Shown here piece after piece: positions 16,642 to 24,268 of a stretch of DNA of 64,000 nt. Within the stretch, counting starts at the first letter, position 1, and the number at the start of each line of letters is the position of its first letter. The stretch is from the NCBI GenBank assembly GCA_965198855.1, contig CBDAPZ010000002.1:496001-560000 (forward strand), written 5' to 3'. The notes beneath the pieces were generated by a model. That model saw only the letters and a list, made by a program, of their open reading frames with translations. It made no database searches and was not told the origin of the DNA. The translations under genes were made by a program, and so were the position numbers. This DNA is from BOG-908 sp965198855. Its GTDB lineage: Bacteria; Pseudomonadota; Alphaproteobacteria; Acetobacterales; Acetobacteraceae.

Positions 16642-17787
16642 ATGAACGCTGTGCAACCCCTGCCCGCCTTCGAGCACCAGCACCAGGTTTTTCCTGACGG
16701 GCTGACACTCGAATGCGGCCAGACACTCGCACCCTTCTGCCTCGCCTACCGCACCTACGGCGCGCTCAACGCCAGCCGCAGCAATGCAATCCTCGTCTGC
16801 CATGCGCTGACGGGCGACCAATACGTGGCCGAAACCCAGCCCCTCACCGGCAAGCCAGGCTGGTGGGGCAGCCTGGTCGGCCCTGGCCTGCCGATCGATA
16901 CCAATCGCTTCTTCATCATCTGCAGCAACGTGCTCGGCGGCTGCATGGGCTCCACCGGCCCACGCTCCTCCCGCGCCGATGGCCGCATCTGGGGCACCGA
17001 CTTTCCGCCGCTCACCATGCGCGACATGGTGCGCGCGCAGAACATGCTGATCGAACATCTTGGCATCGAGCGCCTCTTCGCCGTCGTGGGCGGCTCCATG
17101 GGCGGCATGCAGGTGCTGCAATGGGCGGCAACCTACCCCGAGAAAGTGTTCGCCGCCGTGCCGGTGGCCGCCGCCGCCTACCACTCGGCGCAAAACATCG
17201 CCTTCAACGAAGTGAGCCGCCAAGCCATCTTCGCGGACCCGGATTTCGACAATGGCCGCTATTGGGAACAAGCCAAGATCCCCGCCCGCGGCCTTGCCGT
17301 CGCCCGCATGATGGCGCACATCACCTACCTCTCCGAAGAAGCCCTCACCCGCAAATTCGGCCGCAAAACCCGCGCTGCGGCCGACACCCAACCTGCCAGC
17401 TTCTTCGGCGAAGTGTTCGAAGTGGAAAGCTATCTCCGCCACCAAGGCAGCAGCTTCGTCCGCCGCTTCGACGCCAACTCCTATCTCACCGTCACCCGTG
17501 CGATGGACTGGTTCGACCTCGCCGCCGAACATGACGGCGATCTCACCGCTGCCTTCACCGGCACCAAAACCCGCTTCTGCCTGGTATCCTTCACCTCGGA
17601 CTGGCTGTTCCCCACCGCCCAATCGCGCAGTATCGCGCGCGCTCTCAATCGCGCCGGCGCCAACGTCAGCTTCGTCGAAATCGAGACCGATCGTGGACAC
17701 GATGCCTTCCTGCTGGACGAGCCGGATTTTGCGCGGACCCTAGCCGGGTTCTTGTCCGGATGCGCCGAACACGCTGGTCTTGCATGA
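16642..17787 (+). CDS. metX: Homoserine O-acetyltransferase
   Basis: Alpha/beta-hydrolase of 381 residues that acylates homoserine at the first committed step of methionine synthesis. Visible marks: CHALTGDQYVAE, ICSNVLGGCMGSTGP, the nucleophile elbow VVGGSMGGMQVLQW, SFTSDWLFP with the catalytic Asp, and DRGHDAFLLD with the catalytic His. Length is normal. Acetyl- versus succinyl-CoA preference is not decided from these motifs. It is followed by metW, its usual partner, but a 130-bp repeat composite separates them. No SAM riboswitch is seen in the 84 bp upstream. Confidence 0.95.
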   Translation: MNAVQPLPAFEHQHQVFPDGLTLECGQTLAPFCLAYRTYGALNASRSNAILVCHALTGDQYVAETQPLTGKPGWWGSLVGPGLPIDTNRFFIICSNVLGGCMGSTGPRSSRADGRIWGTDFPPLTMRDMVRAQNMLIEHLGIERLFAVVGGSMGGMQVLQWAATYPEKVFAAVPVAAAAYHSAQNIAFNEVSRQAIFADPDFDNGRYWEQAKIPARGLAVARMMAHITYLSEEALTRKFGRKTRAAADTQPASFFGEVFEVESYLRHQGSSFVRRFDANSYLTVTRAMDWFDLAAEHDGDLTAAFTGTKTRFCLVSFTSDWLFPTAQSRSIARALNRAGANVSFVEIETDRGHDAFLLDEPDFARTLAGFLSGCAEHAGLA

Positions 17788-17790
17788 TAC

Positions 17791-17922
17791 AAGCAAGAAT
17801 CTTCTTTTCTGAAGAAAAGAAGCAAAAGACTTTTATGTTGCTGTCGCAGATCAGTCCGGCGACGTACGCCAAGGAAACAAAAGTTTTTTGGTTCTTTTTT
17901 TCAAAAAAGAACTGCTTCCTCT
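17791..17922. repeat. Composite hairpin element: two inverted repeat arms (copies 4a and 4b)
   Basis: The left arm (17791-17836, minus type: CTTCTTTTCTGAAGAAAAGA, AGCAAAAGACTTTTAT) and the right arm (17873-17922, plus type: AAAAGTTTTTTGGTTC and GAACTGCTTCCT) face each other. Between them is a GC-rich core (GCTGTCGCAGATCAGTCCGG, ACGTACGCCA). The same layout with a related core recurs at 24134-24268. The element starts 3 bp after the metX stop and ends 2 bp before the metW GTG, so the whole metX-metW gap is repeat. Confidence 0.88.
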
Positions 17923-17924
17923 AA

Positions 17925-18527
17925 GTGCGGGTCGACCTCAAACTCATCGCGAGCTTCATCGAGCCCGGATCGCGCGTGCTAGATATCGGCTCAGGTGACG
18001 GCGCACTCATCGAACATCTGTTCCGCACCCGCGGCTGCGACGCACGCGGCATAGAAATCGACATGGCCGAAGTCACCCACGCCGTCGCACACGGCCTGCC
18101 GGTGATGCATGGGGATGCAGACAACGATCTTTCGCAATACCCGGACAACGCTTTTGACTACGTCGTGCTCACGCGCACCCTTCAAGCGGTGGAGCGCCCG
18201 CAGGAAGTGTTGCGCCAGATGCTGCGCATCGGCACCCGCGCGCTCGTCAGCTTTCCCAATTTCGGCCATTGGCAAGTGCGCTGGCAGCTCCTGCGCACCG
18301 GCCGCATGCCGGTCACCGCGAATTGGAGCCGTGCCTGGTACGAGACGCCCAACATACATCCCTGCACCATCCTGGATTTTCGCGAACTCTGCGCTCAGGA
18401 AGGCTACGCTGTCGAACAATGGCTGGCCATGGACGACGCAGGACGAAAATCGCCATGGCGAAGATCGCTGACTTTAGCCAACATCTTTGGCGAGCAGGCA
18501 CTTTTCCTGATGCGCCGCGGAACCTGA
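17925..18527 (+). CDS. metW: Methionine biosynthesis protein MetW
   Basis: A SAM-methyltransferase-fold protein of 200 residues. Visible marks: VLDIGSGDGALIEHL (motif I), GIEIDMAEV, YVVLTRTLQAVERP, ALVSFPNFGHWQVRW (MetW-specific FPNFGHW), YETPNIHPCTILDF. Family proteins work with MetX in homoserine acetylation in some bacteria; the exact role is not settled. The GTG at 17925 follows directly on the repeat tail and has no clear Shine-Dalgarno site, so the repeat has probably replaced or altered the leader. An alternative is that the original start lay further upstream and was lost. Confidence 0.9.
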   Translation: MRVDLKLIASFIEPGSRVLDIGSGDGALIEHLFRTRGCDARGIEIDMAEVTHAVAHGLPVMHGDADNDLSQYPDNAFDYVVLTRTLQAVERPQEVLRQMLRIGTRALVSFPNFGHWQVRWQLLRTGRMPVTANWSRAWYETPNIHPCTILDFRELCAQEGYAVEQWLAMDDAGRKSPWRRSLTLANIFGEQALFLMRRGT

Positions 18528-18597
18528 AACGCGGTTCCGTAAGCGTAAGCTCCACCCACCATCTCCACGCTCCCGCATCGGCAAAGCGCGATGCGGT

Positions 18598-19569
18598 CTA
18601 GGCTCGCCTACCCTGGTCAGGATACCGTCTCTCTGGCGGAACGTAGAGCATGGCTACATTGCATCGCTCATAGCGCTTGCCGAACTCCTCCATGATCTTG
18701 GCATCATGGACGAAACCCACCTTCTCATAAAGATGCACGGCAGCCGCGCTCTTGGCATTGCTCAGCAGATAAAGCCGATCGCATCCCAGCGCATAGGCTC
18801 GCGCAATGATCGCGCCGAGCAGAAACTCACCGGCCTTCTTGCCGCGTGCCTTGTCCAGCACGCCCATTTTGGTCAACTCGAACTGGCGCTCCCCAGTCTT
18901 CTGCAACGCACATGTCCCCACGATGCCGAGTTTGGGATCCTCGACAAACAGGATGTCGCCGCCTGGCGCAATGATCCGCTCGCGCGGGTTCCTGAGAACA
19001 TCGATATCGGTCTGCTCAAGCTGATACATATCGACGATCCACTCGGCATTTATACGGTAGAAATCTTCCGTCAGCCCATCGCTGAAGCGCCTTATCGCAA
19101 GACCACCACGCGGCCGCTGATCCAATGGCCGGTCGGCAAGCGCACGCTCGGTCGCCTCGATCAGGCCAAGAAGCGCCGACGCGTCACAGACCTCGCTGAC
19201 GGCGGCGCGCAGGCGCGGCCACAGCACGGTCGCCGCCAAATCCATCGTCTCGATGCCGCCAGGGCTGAGGGATATCGTCTTGCTACGTTGGTCGCGCGCG
19301 TCGCGGCTGGTTTCAACCAATCCCATCTCGACCAGATTGGAGAGTATTCGTGTCACTGCGGGCTGACTGATCCCCAAAGCCTGTACGGCATCACCTACCG
19401 TCATCGGACCCTGGCGGTACAATGCGGTGAGAAGCGGCATCTGACTCGGCTGCGTCGACAGCCCGCAATCCGCGGCCAGCCGTTCGGCCCCGGCTTGCAG
19501 CCGTTCAGCCAATCTTTTCAGTCGGCTACCGAGCATTACAGCGCCTTCGCGAGCCAGCACGTCACTCAT
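18598..19569 (-). CDS. MarR-GNAT fusion: transcriptional regulator with acetyltransferase domain
   Basis: A 323-residue two-domain protein. Residues about 5-145 are a MarR-type winged helix: LLTALYRQGPMTVGDAVQALG, then SQPAVTRILSNLVEMGLVE and RDARDQRSKTISLSPGG. Residues about 160-315 are a GNAT domain: LRNPRERIIAPGGDILFVED, then FELTKMGVLDKARGKKAGEF and LYLLSNAKSAAAVHLYEKVG. The acceptor is unknown; such fusions can act on amino acids, proteins or small molecules. A near-perfect palindrome just upstream of its start (19591-19612) looks like an autoregulatory operator. Confidence 0.88.
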   Translation of the reverse strand: MSDVLAREGAVMLGSRLKRLAERLQAGAERLAADCGLSTQPSQMPLLTALYRQGPMTVGDAVQALGISQPAVTRILSNLVEMGLVETSRDARDQRSKTISLSPGGIETMDLAATVLWPRLRAAVSEVCDASALLGLIEATERALADRPLDQRPRGGLAIRRFSDGLTEDFYRINAEWIVDMYQLEQTDIDVLRNPRERIIAPGGDILFVEDPKLGIVGTCALQKTGERQFELTKMGVLDKARGKKAGEFLLGAIIARAYALGCDRLYLLSNAKSAAAVHLYEKVGFVHDAKIMEEFGKRYERCNVAMLYVPPERRYPDQGRRA

Positions 19570-19590
19570 GCCCCATTCTCCATAATCTTA

Positions 19591-19612
19591 TAACACGCTA
19601 TATAGCATGTTA
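19591..19612. promoter_or_regulatory. Palindromic operator of the MarR-GNAT gene
   Basis: A 22-bp palindrome with arms TAACA-c-GCTAT and ATAGC-a-TGTTA, one mismatched pair in all. It begins 21 bp upstream of the MarR-GNAT start. MarR dimers commonly bind such sites over their own promoters. The remaining 19613-19766 gap shows no gene. Confidence 0.7.
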
Positions 19613-19766
19613 TGCGATTAGGCAAGCGACTTTAGTTGGGTTGGTTGCTCCAGGTGAAGTGAGCAGCATAGCCCTCACCGCGCTTTGGACGATGCGGGCT
19701 ATGCTGCTGGATCTGTCCATAAGTGGCGCCTGCCCGAGACGAACGGACGCCACCGCTATGAAGATC

Positions 19767-19946
19767 TTACTTCAGCGCGTCGCGCACCATGTCCTTGGCG
19801 CCGCCGACCGTGTTCTGCACCTTGCCGGCAGCCTTTTCGGCCTTGCCTTCGGCTTCGGTCTGCACATTGCCGGTCACCTTGCCAATAGCCTCCTTGATGG
19901 AGCCCTTGACCTGCTGGGCGACGCCTTCGATACGATCCTTGTCCAT
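19767..19946 (-). CDS. CsbD family stress protein
   Basis: A 59-residue protein found by direct reading: MDKDRIEGVAQQVKGSIKEA followed by IGKVTGNVQTEAEGKAEKAA and KVQNTVGGAKDMVRDALK. This matches CsbD (general stress family), which has repeats of the KGxxKE/xGxxxG type. AGGAG lies 7 nt before the ATG. Proteins of this type are often controlled by general stress sigma factors, so a link to the EcfG locus at 31-33 kb is possible, but no EcfG-type promoter was recognised here. Very basic and acidic mix, with no membrane helix. Confidence 0.9.
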   Translation of the reverse strand: MDKDRIEGVAQQVKGSIKEAIGKVTGNVQTEAEGKAEKAAGKVQNTVGGAKDMVRDALK

Positions 19947-20084
19947 TTCATCGCTCCTACATCATGTCTGGCGAACATCGCGTCCGGGATGGCAGCGCAT
20001 CGTCAGTGCACTGAAGATGGCGTGGCGGCAGGCGTCGTCACAGGCGCATTTGCACCAGGGCGTCTAGTGCATTTGCACCGGGTA

Positions 20085-21599
20085 TCAGGGTGTCCGTACG
20101 CGCGGTTTGGCGCGCGCCGCTGGCGGCTTCGCACCGCCAAAACCGCGTTCGCGCGCCCATGCTACCGCCTCGCTGCGACGGTGCAGGTCGAGCTTGCCGT
20201 AGATCGTGGCGACATGGTTGCGCACCGTGTTCAAGGCGAGGTCGAGCGCGCGTGCGATCTGCTTGTCCGCCATGCCCTGGCAGATCAGGCCCAGTATCTC
20301 GGTCTCCCGTGCCGTAAGGTCCGAGAGTTCAGGCGCCTTGCGGTTGCTGCCGTGGGGGCGGCGCAAGGCCGCCATCTTCTCCACCACGGTGCTGCTGAAC
20401 CAGGAGGTGTCGTGCATCACCGCCTCGATGGCGGCAACAAGCTCGCTTTCGCTGCGCCGCCGCTCGGTGATGTCCTGCAACACGCTCAGCACGCATTCCT
20501 GGCCATGAATGGTCACTGTCTCGGCTGAGACCAGGCAGTCGAGCATGGCGCCCTCCTTGGTTTGCACGGGGAGTTCGAGGCTGCGGATGCTGCCTGTCCT
20601 CGCCAGGCCGGCGTCGAGGATCCGCCGCGCCGACGAACCGTCCCATAGCCGCAATTCGGCGGCCGAGCGGCCGATCACCTCTGTCAGGGCGTAGCCGGTG
20701 ACCACGCTGAACGCTTCGTTGGCGTCCAGGATATGCCCGTTTTCGGCCACGCTGATGAAGGTCGGCACCGGTGCAAGGCGGAACGACTTGGCAAAGCGTT
20801 CCTCGCTCTGGCGCAGCGCATCCTCGGCTTTCTTGCGCGGCTCCATGTCCATGAAGGTGAACAGCATGCAGGGTTCTTCACCGATCTCGATCGGCTGCCC
20901 GGCGACAACGACGCATTTGGTGCCGCCCTGCGGCAGTTTCAGCGTCGCCTCCATCTGCGGGATGGTGCGGCCCTCGGTCAGCCGCTCGATGCCGAGCTCG
21001 CGCTGATCCGCCCCTTCCATCACGTCCACTTCGTAGACCGAGCGGCCGAGCACCGCCTCGCGCTCATAGCCGGTCATCTCGAGGAAGCCGACATTGACCT
21101 TGATGTAGCGCAGGTCCGAAAGCCGGGCGATGACGGCCGGCGCCGGGTTGGCGTTGAACGTCTTTTCGAACCGCTCTTCCGCCTCGAACCGTGCGCTCGC
21201 ATCCTGCAGCACCAGCACCAGGCATTCGGGTTCGCCGTCATCGTCGGTGAGAACCAGGCTACGGACTTGGTGGACCCATTGCGGCTCGTCTGCCCCATCT
21301 GCCGCCACCTCGACGATGACTTCTGAAAAAACTTCGCCGGCGATCACGCGGTCGATCGGGTATTCGCCCTCCGGCAGCTTGTGGTTGTTGCGGTAGCGCA
21401 AGACGAAGCGCCGCCGGTATTCCGCGACGTCCGCGCCGAGCGCCTCAAGCGTGTCGACGCCATGCATTTCCAGCGCCGCCTCGTTGGCCCAGAGGATGGC
21501 CTGGTCCGTGCCGACCAGGATGATCCCCTCGCCAAGGCCAGCGATGATCTGCTGCAATTGTCGGGTATTGGCCCGGCGGCCGGGTATGCGGTCTGACAT
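20085..21599 (-). CDS. PAS-domain LuxR-type regulator
   Basis: A 504-residue cytoplasmic regulator: three PAS repeats (about 15-130, 145-255 and 270-385), each with the usual DANEAF or VNVGFLEMTGYEREA pattern, followed by a LuxR-type helix-turn-helix (about 425-490: LTARETEILGLICQGMADKQ and NTVRNHVATIYGKLDLHRRS). It has no receiver or kinase domain, so signal input is probably direct ligand, redox or light sensing by PAS. Targets are unknown. It is separated from CsbD by 138 bp that include a direct repeat of GCATTTGCACC. Confidence 0.85.
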   Translation of the reverse strand: MSDRIPGRRANTRQLQQIIAGLGEGIILVGTDQAILWANEAALEMHGVDTLEALGADVAEYRRRFVLRYRNNHKLPEGEYPIDRVIAGEVFSEVIVEVAADGADEPQWVHQVRSLVLTDDDGEPECLVLVLQDASARFEAEERFEKTFNANPAPAVIARLSDLRYIKVNVGFLEMTGYEREAVLGRSVYEVDVMEGADQRELGIERLTEGRTIPQMEATLKLPQGGTKCVVVAGQPIEIGEEPCMLFTFMDMEPRKKAEDALRQSEERFAKSFRLAPVPTFISVAENGHILDANEAFSVVTGYALTEVIGRSAAELRLWDGSSARRILDAGLARTGSIRSLELPVQTKEGAMLDCLVSAETVTIHGQECVLSVLQDITERRRSESELVAAIEAVMHDTSWFSSTVVEKMAALRRPHGSNRKAPELSDLTARETEILGLICQGMADKQIARALDLALNTVRNHVATIYGKLDLHRRSEAVAWARERGFGGAKPPAARAKPRVRTP

Positions 21600-21653
21600 C
21601 GCCGAGCGTTGGAGCCGAAAACCCCGTCGTGTGGCAAGGCCTGGATGACCGTT

Positions 21654-22232
21654 CTACTGTTGCGCCTCGATTGCGGATTTCAGCACGTAGAGATCTGGTG
21701 CCTCAGGATAATGGCCTTGTGCCTTCAGGGCGGCGACAAATTTCTCCTTGGAGCCAAACGCCTTGCCGAAGCGGCGAACGGCATCCTGCGCCAGATTGAC
21801 GAAGACCTGCTCGCCGATCGGCATCGAGGGGTCGGCGGCATAGGATTTATGATAGGCAAATACCTCGTCGGCCGGATCGATGGGCGTGCAGCCTTTTGCC
21901 GTCAGCAACAGGAAAGACCCCTTCGCATCGTCGCTCCATGTGCCGTCGTTAACGATGCCTGCAATCATCGCGTAGTGTCCCGCCGGCGCCTCGGTCGCAG
22001 CCATGACCCAGTAGCGGTAGACATCCTGAGCTTTCACCTTCACGCCGCAAATCTGCAGCGCTTCCTGTGGCACGGCGACGAAGCCGGTTTCGTATAGGCT
22101 CGGCGGGAGCTTGAGATGAAACACAGGATCGACCATGTCCGGTAATCCGGCGGCCATAGTTCTACCTGCGGCAATCAACGTGAACAGGCAGGCGAACGCG
22201 GCAGAAAAATGAGTCGACACGTTGTTGGTCAC
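21654..22232 (-). CDS. Exported protein coupled to NlpC/P60-like amidase (candidate immunity)
   Basis: A 192-residue protein. It starts at a GTG 1 bp after the preceding gene's stop. The N-terminus (VSTHFSAAFACLFTLIAAG, then RTMAAG) looks like a signal peptide, giving a periplasmic product. The mature part shows YRYWVMAATEAPAGHYAMIAG, WSDDAKGSFLLLTAKGCTPI and a helical C-terminus. No known family recognised. Tight coupling to a cytoplasmic hydrolase without its own signal resembles effector/immunity organisation, where the immunity protein guards the periplasm; this is inference only. It could also be a lysozyme-inhibitor-like protein. Confidence 0.6.
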   Translation of the reverse strand: MTNNVSTHFSAAFACLFTLIAAGRTMAAGLPDMVDPVFHLKLPPSLYETGFVAVPQEALQICGVKVKAQDVYRYWVMAATEAPAGHYAMIAGIVNDGTWSDDAKGSFLLLTAKGCTPIDPADEVFAYHKSYAADPSMPIGEQVFVNLAQDAVRRFGKAFGSKEKFVAALKAQGHYPEAPDLYVLKSAIEAQQ

Positions 22233-22233
22233 C

Positions 22234-22629
22234 TTACTGGGCACGGCGGTAATAGACGTAAGATGGTGTGTCCGATCGATATTCCGGCCCGGGATACATC
22301 GTACGTTGCACGAAGTCCGATACCCAATGCGTGCCGTCAAAGCCCGCAATGTGGCCATTCGTGCTCTTTCCAGTTGCATGGCTTGGCGGCTGGATGACGA
22401 CGACGTCCCCGAGCTGCGGCGTGTAGCCCGTGGCTGGCACTGCGACAAAGCCCAGCGCCAGCAGGGTGCCGCCCCAATCCTTCGCCGGCACCGGCCAGGT
22501 AATCGGCTTAAGGCCGCCGGCCGCCAGCGCCTCCCTCACATGCTTCGCGCAAGCGCCCTCGCCAAACTGCTTGGACGACACATGCTGGTTGAGATAGTCG
22601 GCAAATGCCTGCTTGTCATACGTCGCCAT
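22234..22629 (-). CDS. NlpC/P60 (CHAP-like) peptidoglycan amidase candidate
   Basis: A 131-residue single-domain protein with a papain-like catalytic layout: GEGACAKHVREALAAGGL (Cys27), PQLGDVVVIQP, and NGHIAGFDG (His93) followed by WVSDF (Asp105). This is the Cys-GD-His order of CHAP/NlpC amidases, which cut peptide bonds in peptidoglycan. There is no signal peptide, so it must act inside or be exported by another route, for example type VI secretion or phage-like lysis. A strong GAGGAGG site lies 8 nt before the ATG. It sits 25 bp behind fumC and 1 bp before the exported partner. Confidence 0.7.
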   Translation of the reverse strand: MATYDKQAFADYLNQHVSSKQFGEGACAKHVREALAAGGLKPITWPVPAKDWGGTLLALGFVAVPATGYTPQLGDVVVIQPPSHATGKSTNGHIAGFDGTHWVSDFVQRTMYPGPEYRSDTPSYVYYRRAQ

Positions 22630-22654
22630 TGACCAGCCTCCTCGCGCTACGCAG

Positions 22655-24076
22655 CTACCTTGCCAGCGGTCCCGTCATCTCTTCCGGCTTCACCCAGGCA
22701 TCGAACTCCTCGCTCGTCAGGTATCCTAACGCCAGCGCCGCGTCCTTCAAGCCTGTCTCTTCTCGGTGCGCCTTCAACGCGATCTGTGCCGATTTCTCGT
22801 AGCCGATATGGGGGTTCAGCGCCGTCACCAGCATCAGCGAGTTCTGTACGTTCTGCTCGATACGTTTCAGGTCGGGTTCGATTCCTTGCGCACAGCCGAC
22901 ATCGAACGCCAGGCATCCATCTGCCATGAGTGCGACAGATTCGAGAAGGTTATGCAGCATTACCGGCTTGAACACGTTGAGCTGGAAATTGCCCTGGCTG
23001 CCGCCGAACGCTACCGCCGCATCATTGCCATAGACCTGGACTGCCACCATCGTCAGCGCTTCGGACTGGGTGGGATTCACCTTGCCCGGCATAATGGAAG
23101 ATCCAGGCTCGTTCTCGGGGATAAGCAACTCGCTAAATCCTGCCCGCGGCCCGCAGGCGTACCAGCGCACATCGTTCGCGATTTTCATCAGTGCGCCGGC
23201 CAGCGTGCGCAACGTGCCGCTCACCGTCACCATCGCATCATGCGCGGAGAGCGCTGCAAACTTGTTCGGTGCCGAGATAAACGGAAAGCCGGTTTCCGCC
23301 GCGATGTGATGCGCCGCGCGATCGCCGAATTGCGGGTGTGCATTCAGCCCGGTGCCCACGGCTGTGCCGCCGATTGCCAATTCAAATAGGCCCGGCAGCA
23401 CGGCGCGGATTGCCACAACGGCGCCATCGAGCTGCGCGACCCAGCCGCCGATCACCTGGCCGAGCGTTACCGGCGTCGCGTCCTGCAGATGGGTGCGGCC
23501 GATCATGACCACGTGGTCGAACTTCTTCGCTTTCGCTGCAAAGGTATCGCGCAATTGCTGCACGGCCGGCAGCAGGCGATGCTCGATCTGTTCCACGGCT
23601 GCGATATGCATGGCGGTCGGGAAGGTGTCGTTGCTGGACTGGCTGTGGTTCACGTCGTCATTGGGATGGATCGGGCTTTTGCTGCCCACCTTGCCACCGG
23701 CCATTTGTATGGCGCGGTTTGCGATCACCTCGTTGGCGTTCATGTTGGTCTGCGTGCCGGAGCCGGTCTGGAACACCACCAGCGGGAATTCGGCATCGAG
23801 ATCGCCATCGATCACCTCGCCGGCGGCGCGGATGATGAGGTTCACCTTCTCGGCCGGCAGTTCGCCGAGTTCGCCATTGGCTAGGGCGGCGGCCTTCTTG
23901 AGCAGGCCCATGGCGCGGATCACCGGCCGGGTGAAGCGGAAGCGGTCCGTGCCGATGGGGAAATTCTGGATCGAGCGCTGAGTCTGTGCCCCCCAAAGCC
24001 GGTCGGACGGCACCGGCAGGGACCCCATGGCATCCTTTTCCTGGCGAAAACCGGGGGTGGCAGTGGTCGGGTCCAT
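22655..24076 (-). CDS. fumC: Class II fumarate hydratase
   Basis: A 473-residue TCA-cycle enzyme converting fumarate to malate. Signature GSSIMPGKVNPTQSEA (flexible catalytic loop), GRTHLQDATPVTLGQ, SSNDTFPTAMH, TGSGTQTNMNANEV and TGLNAHPQFG are all in place. The length fits FumC. The ORF opens with MDPTTATPGFRQEKDAMGSL; the second Met (DAMGSLPVPSD) is an equally plausible start because FumC homology begins there. The amidase gene follows 25 bp downstream on the same strand. Confidence 0.96.
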   Translation of the reverse strand: MDPTTATPGFRQEKDAMGSLPVPSDRLWGAQTQRSIQNFPIGTDRFRFTRPVIRAMGLLKKAAALANGELGELPAEKVNLIIRAAGEVIDGDLDAEFPLVVFQTGSGTQTNMNANEVIANRAIQMAGGKVGSKSPIHPNDDVNHSQSSNDTFPTAMHIAAVEQIEHRLLPAVQQLRDTFAAKAKKFDHVVMIGRTHLQDATPVTLGQVIGGWVAQLDGAVVAIRAVLPGLFELAIGGTAVGTGLNAHPQFGDRAAHHIAAETGFPFISAPNKFAALSAHDAMVTVSGTLRTLAGALMKIANDVRWYACGPRAGFSELLIPENEPGSSIMPGKVNPTQSEALTMVAVQVYGNDAAVAFGGSQGNFQLNVFKPVMLHNLLESVALMADGCLAFDVGCAQGIEPDLKRIEQNVQNSLMLVTALNPHIGYEKSAQIALKAHREETGLKDAALALGYLTSEEFDAWVKPEEMTGPLAR

Positions 24077-24133
24077 CGGGCAAGCGGTCCTTGAGGTTGT
24101 GGTGGCGTGCAGCGTAGTGCGAAGTGGAGGCGC

Positions 24134-24268
24134 AAGGAAGGAAGGACTTCTTTTCTGAAGGAAAGAAACAAAAGACTTTTATATCGCTGTCGCGGTTCTA
24201 TCCGGCAGCGCACGCCACGTTCGCAAAAGTGTCTTGGTTCTTTTTTAAAAAAGAAATGCTTGCTTCCT
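24134..24268. repeat. Composite hairpin element (copies 5a and 5b)
   Basis: A pair of facing arms: left GACTTCTTTTCTGAAGGAAA and AAAAGACTTTTATATCGCTG, right CAAAAGTGTCTTGGTTC and AAATGCTTGCTTCCT. The core (TATATCGCTGTCGCGGTTCT, then CCGGCAGCGCACGCCA) is recognisably the same as in the metX-metW copy. The last bases overlap the recQ stop codon. It fills most of the 190-bp gap between fumC and recQ. Confidence 0.88.

Noticed and set aside
19641..20528. 295-codon frame on the plus strand
   Set aside because: It crosses the CsbD gene and the PAS-LuxR gene on the other strand and is their shadow.
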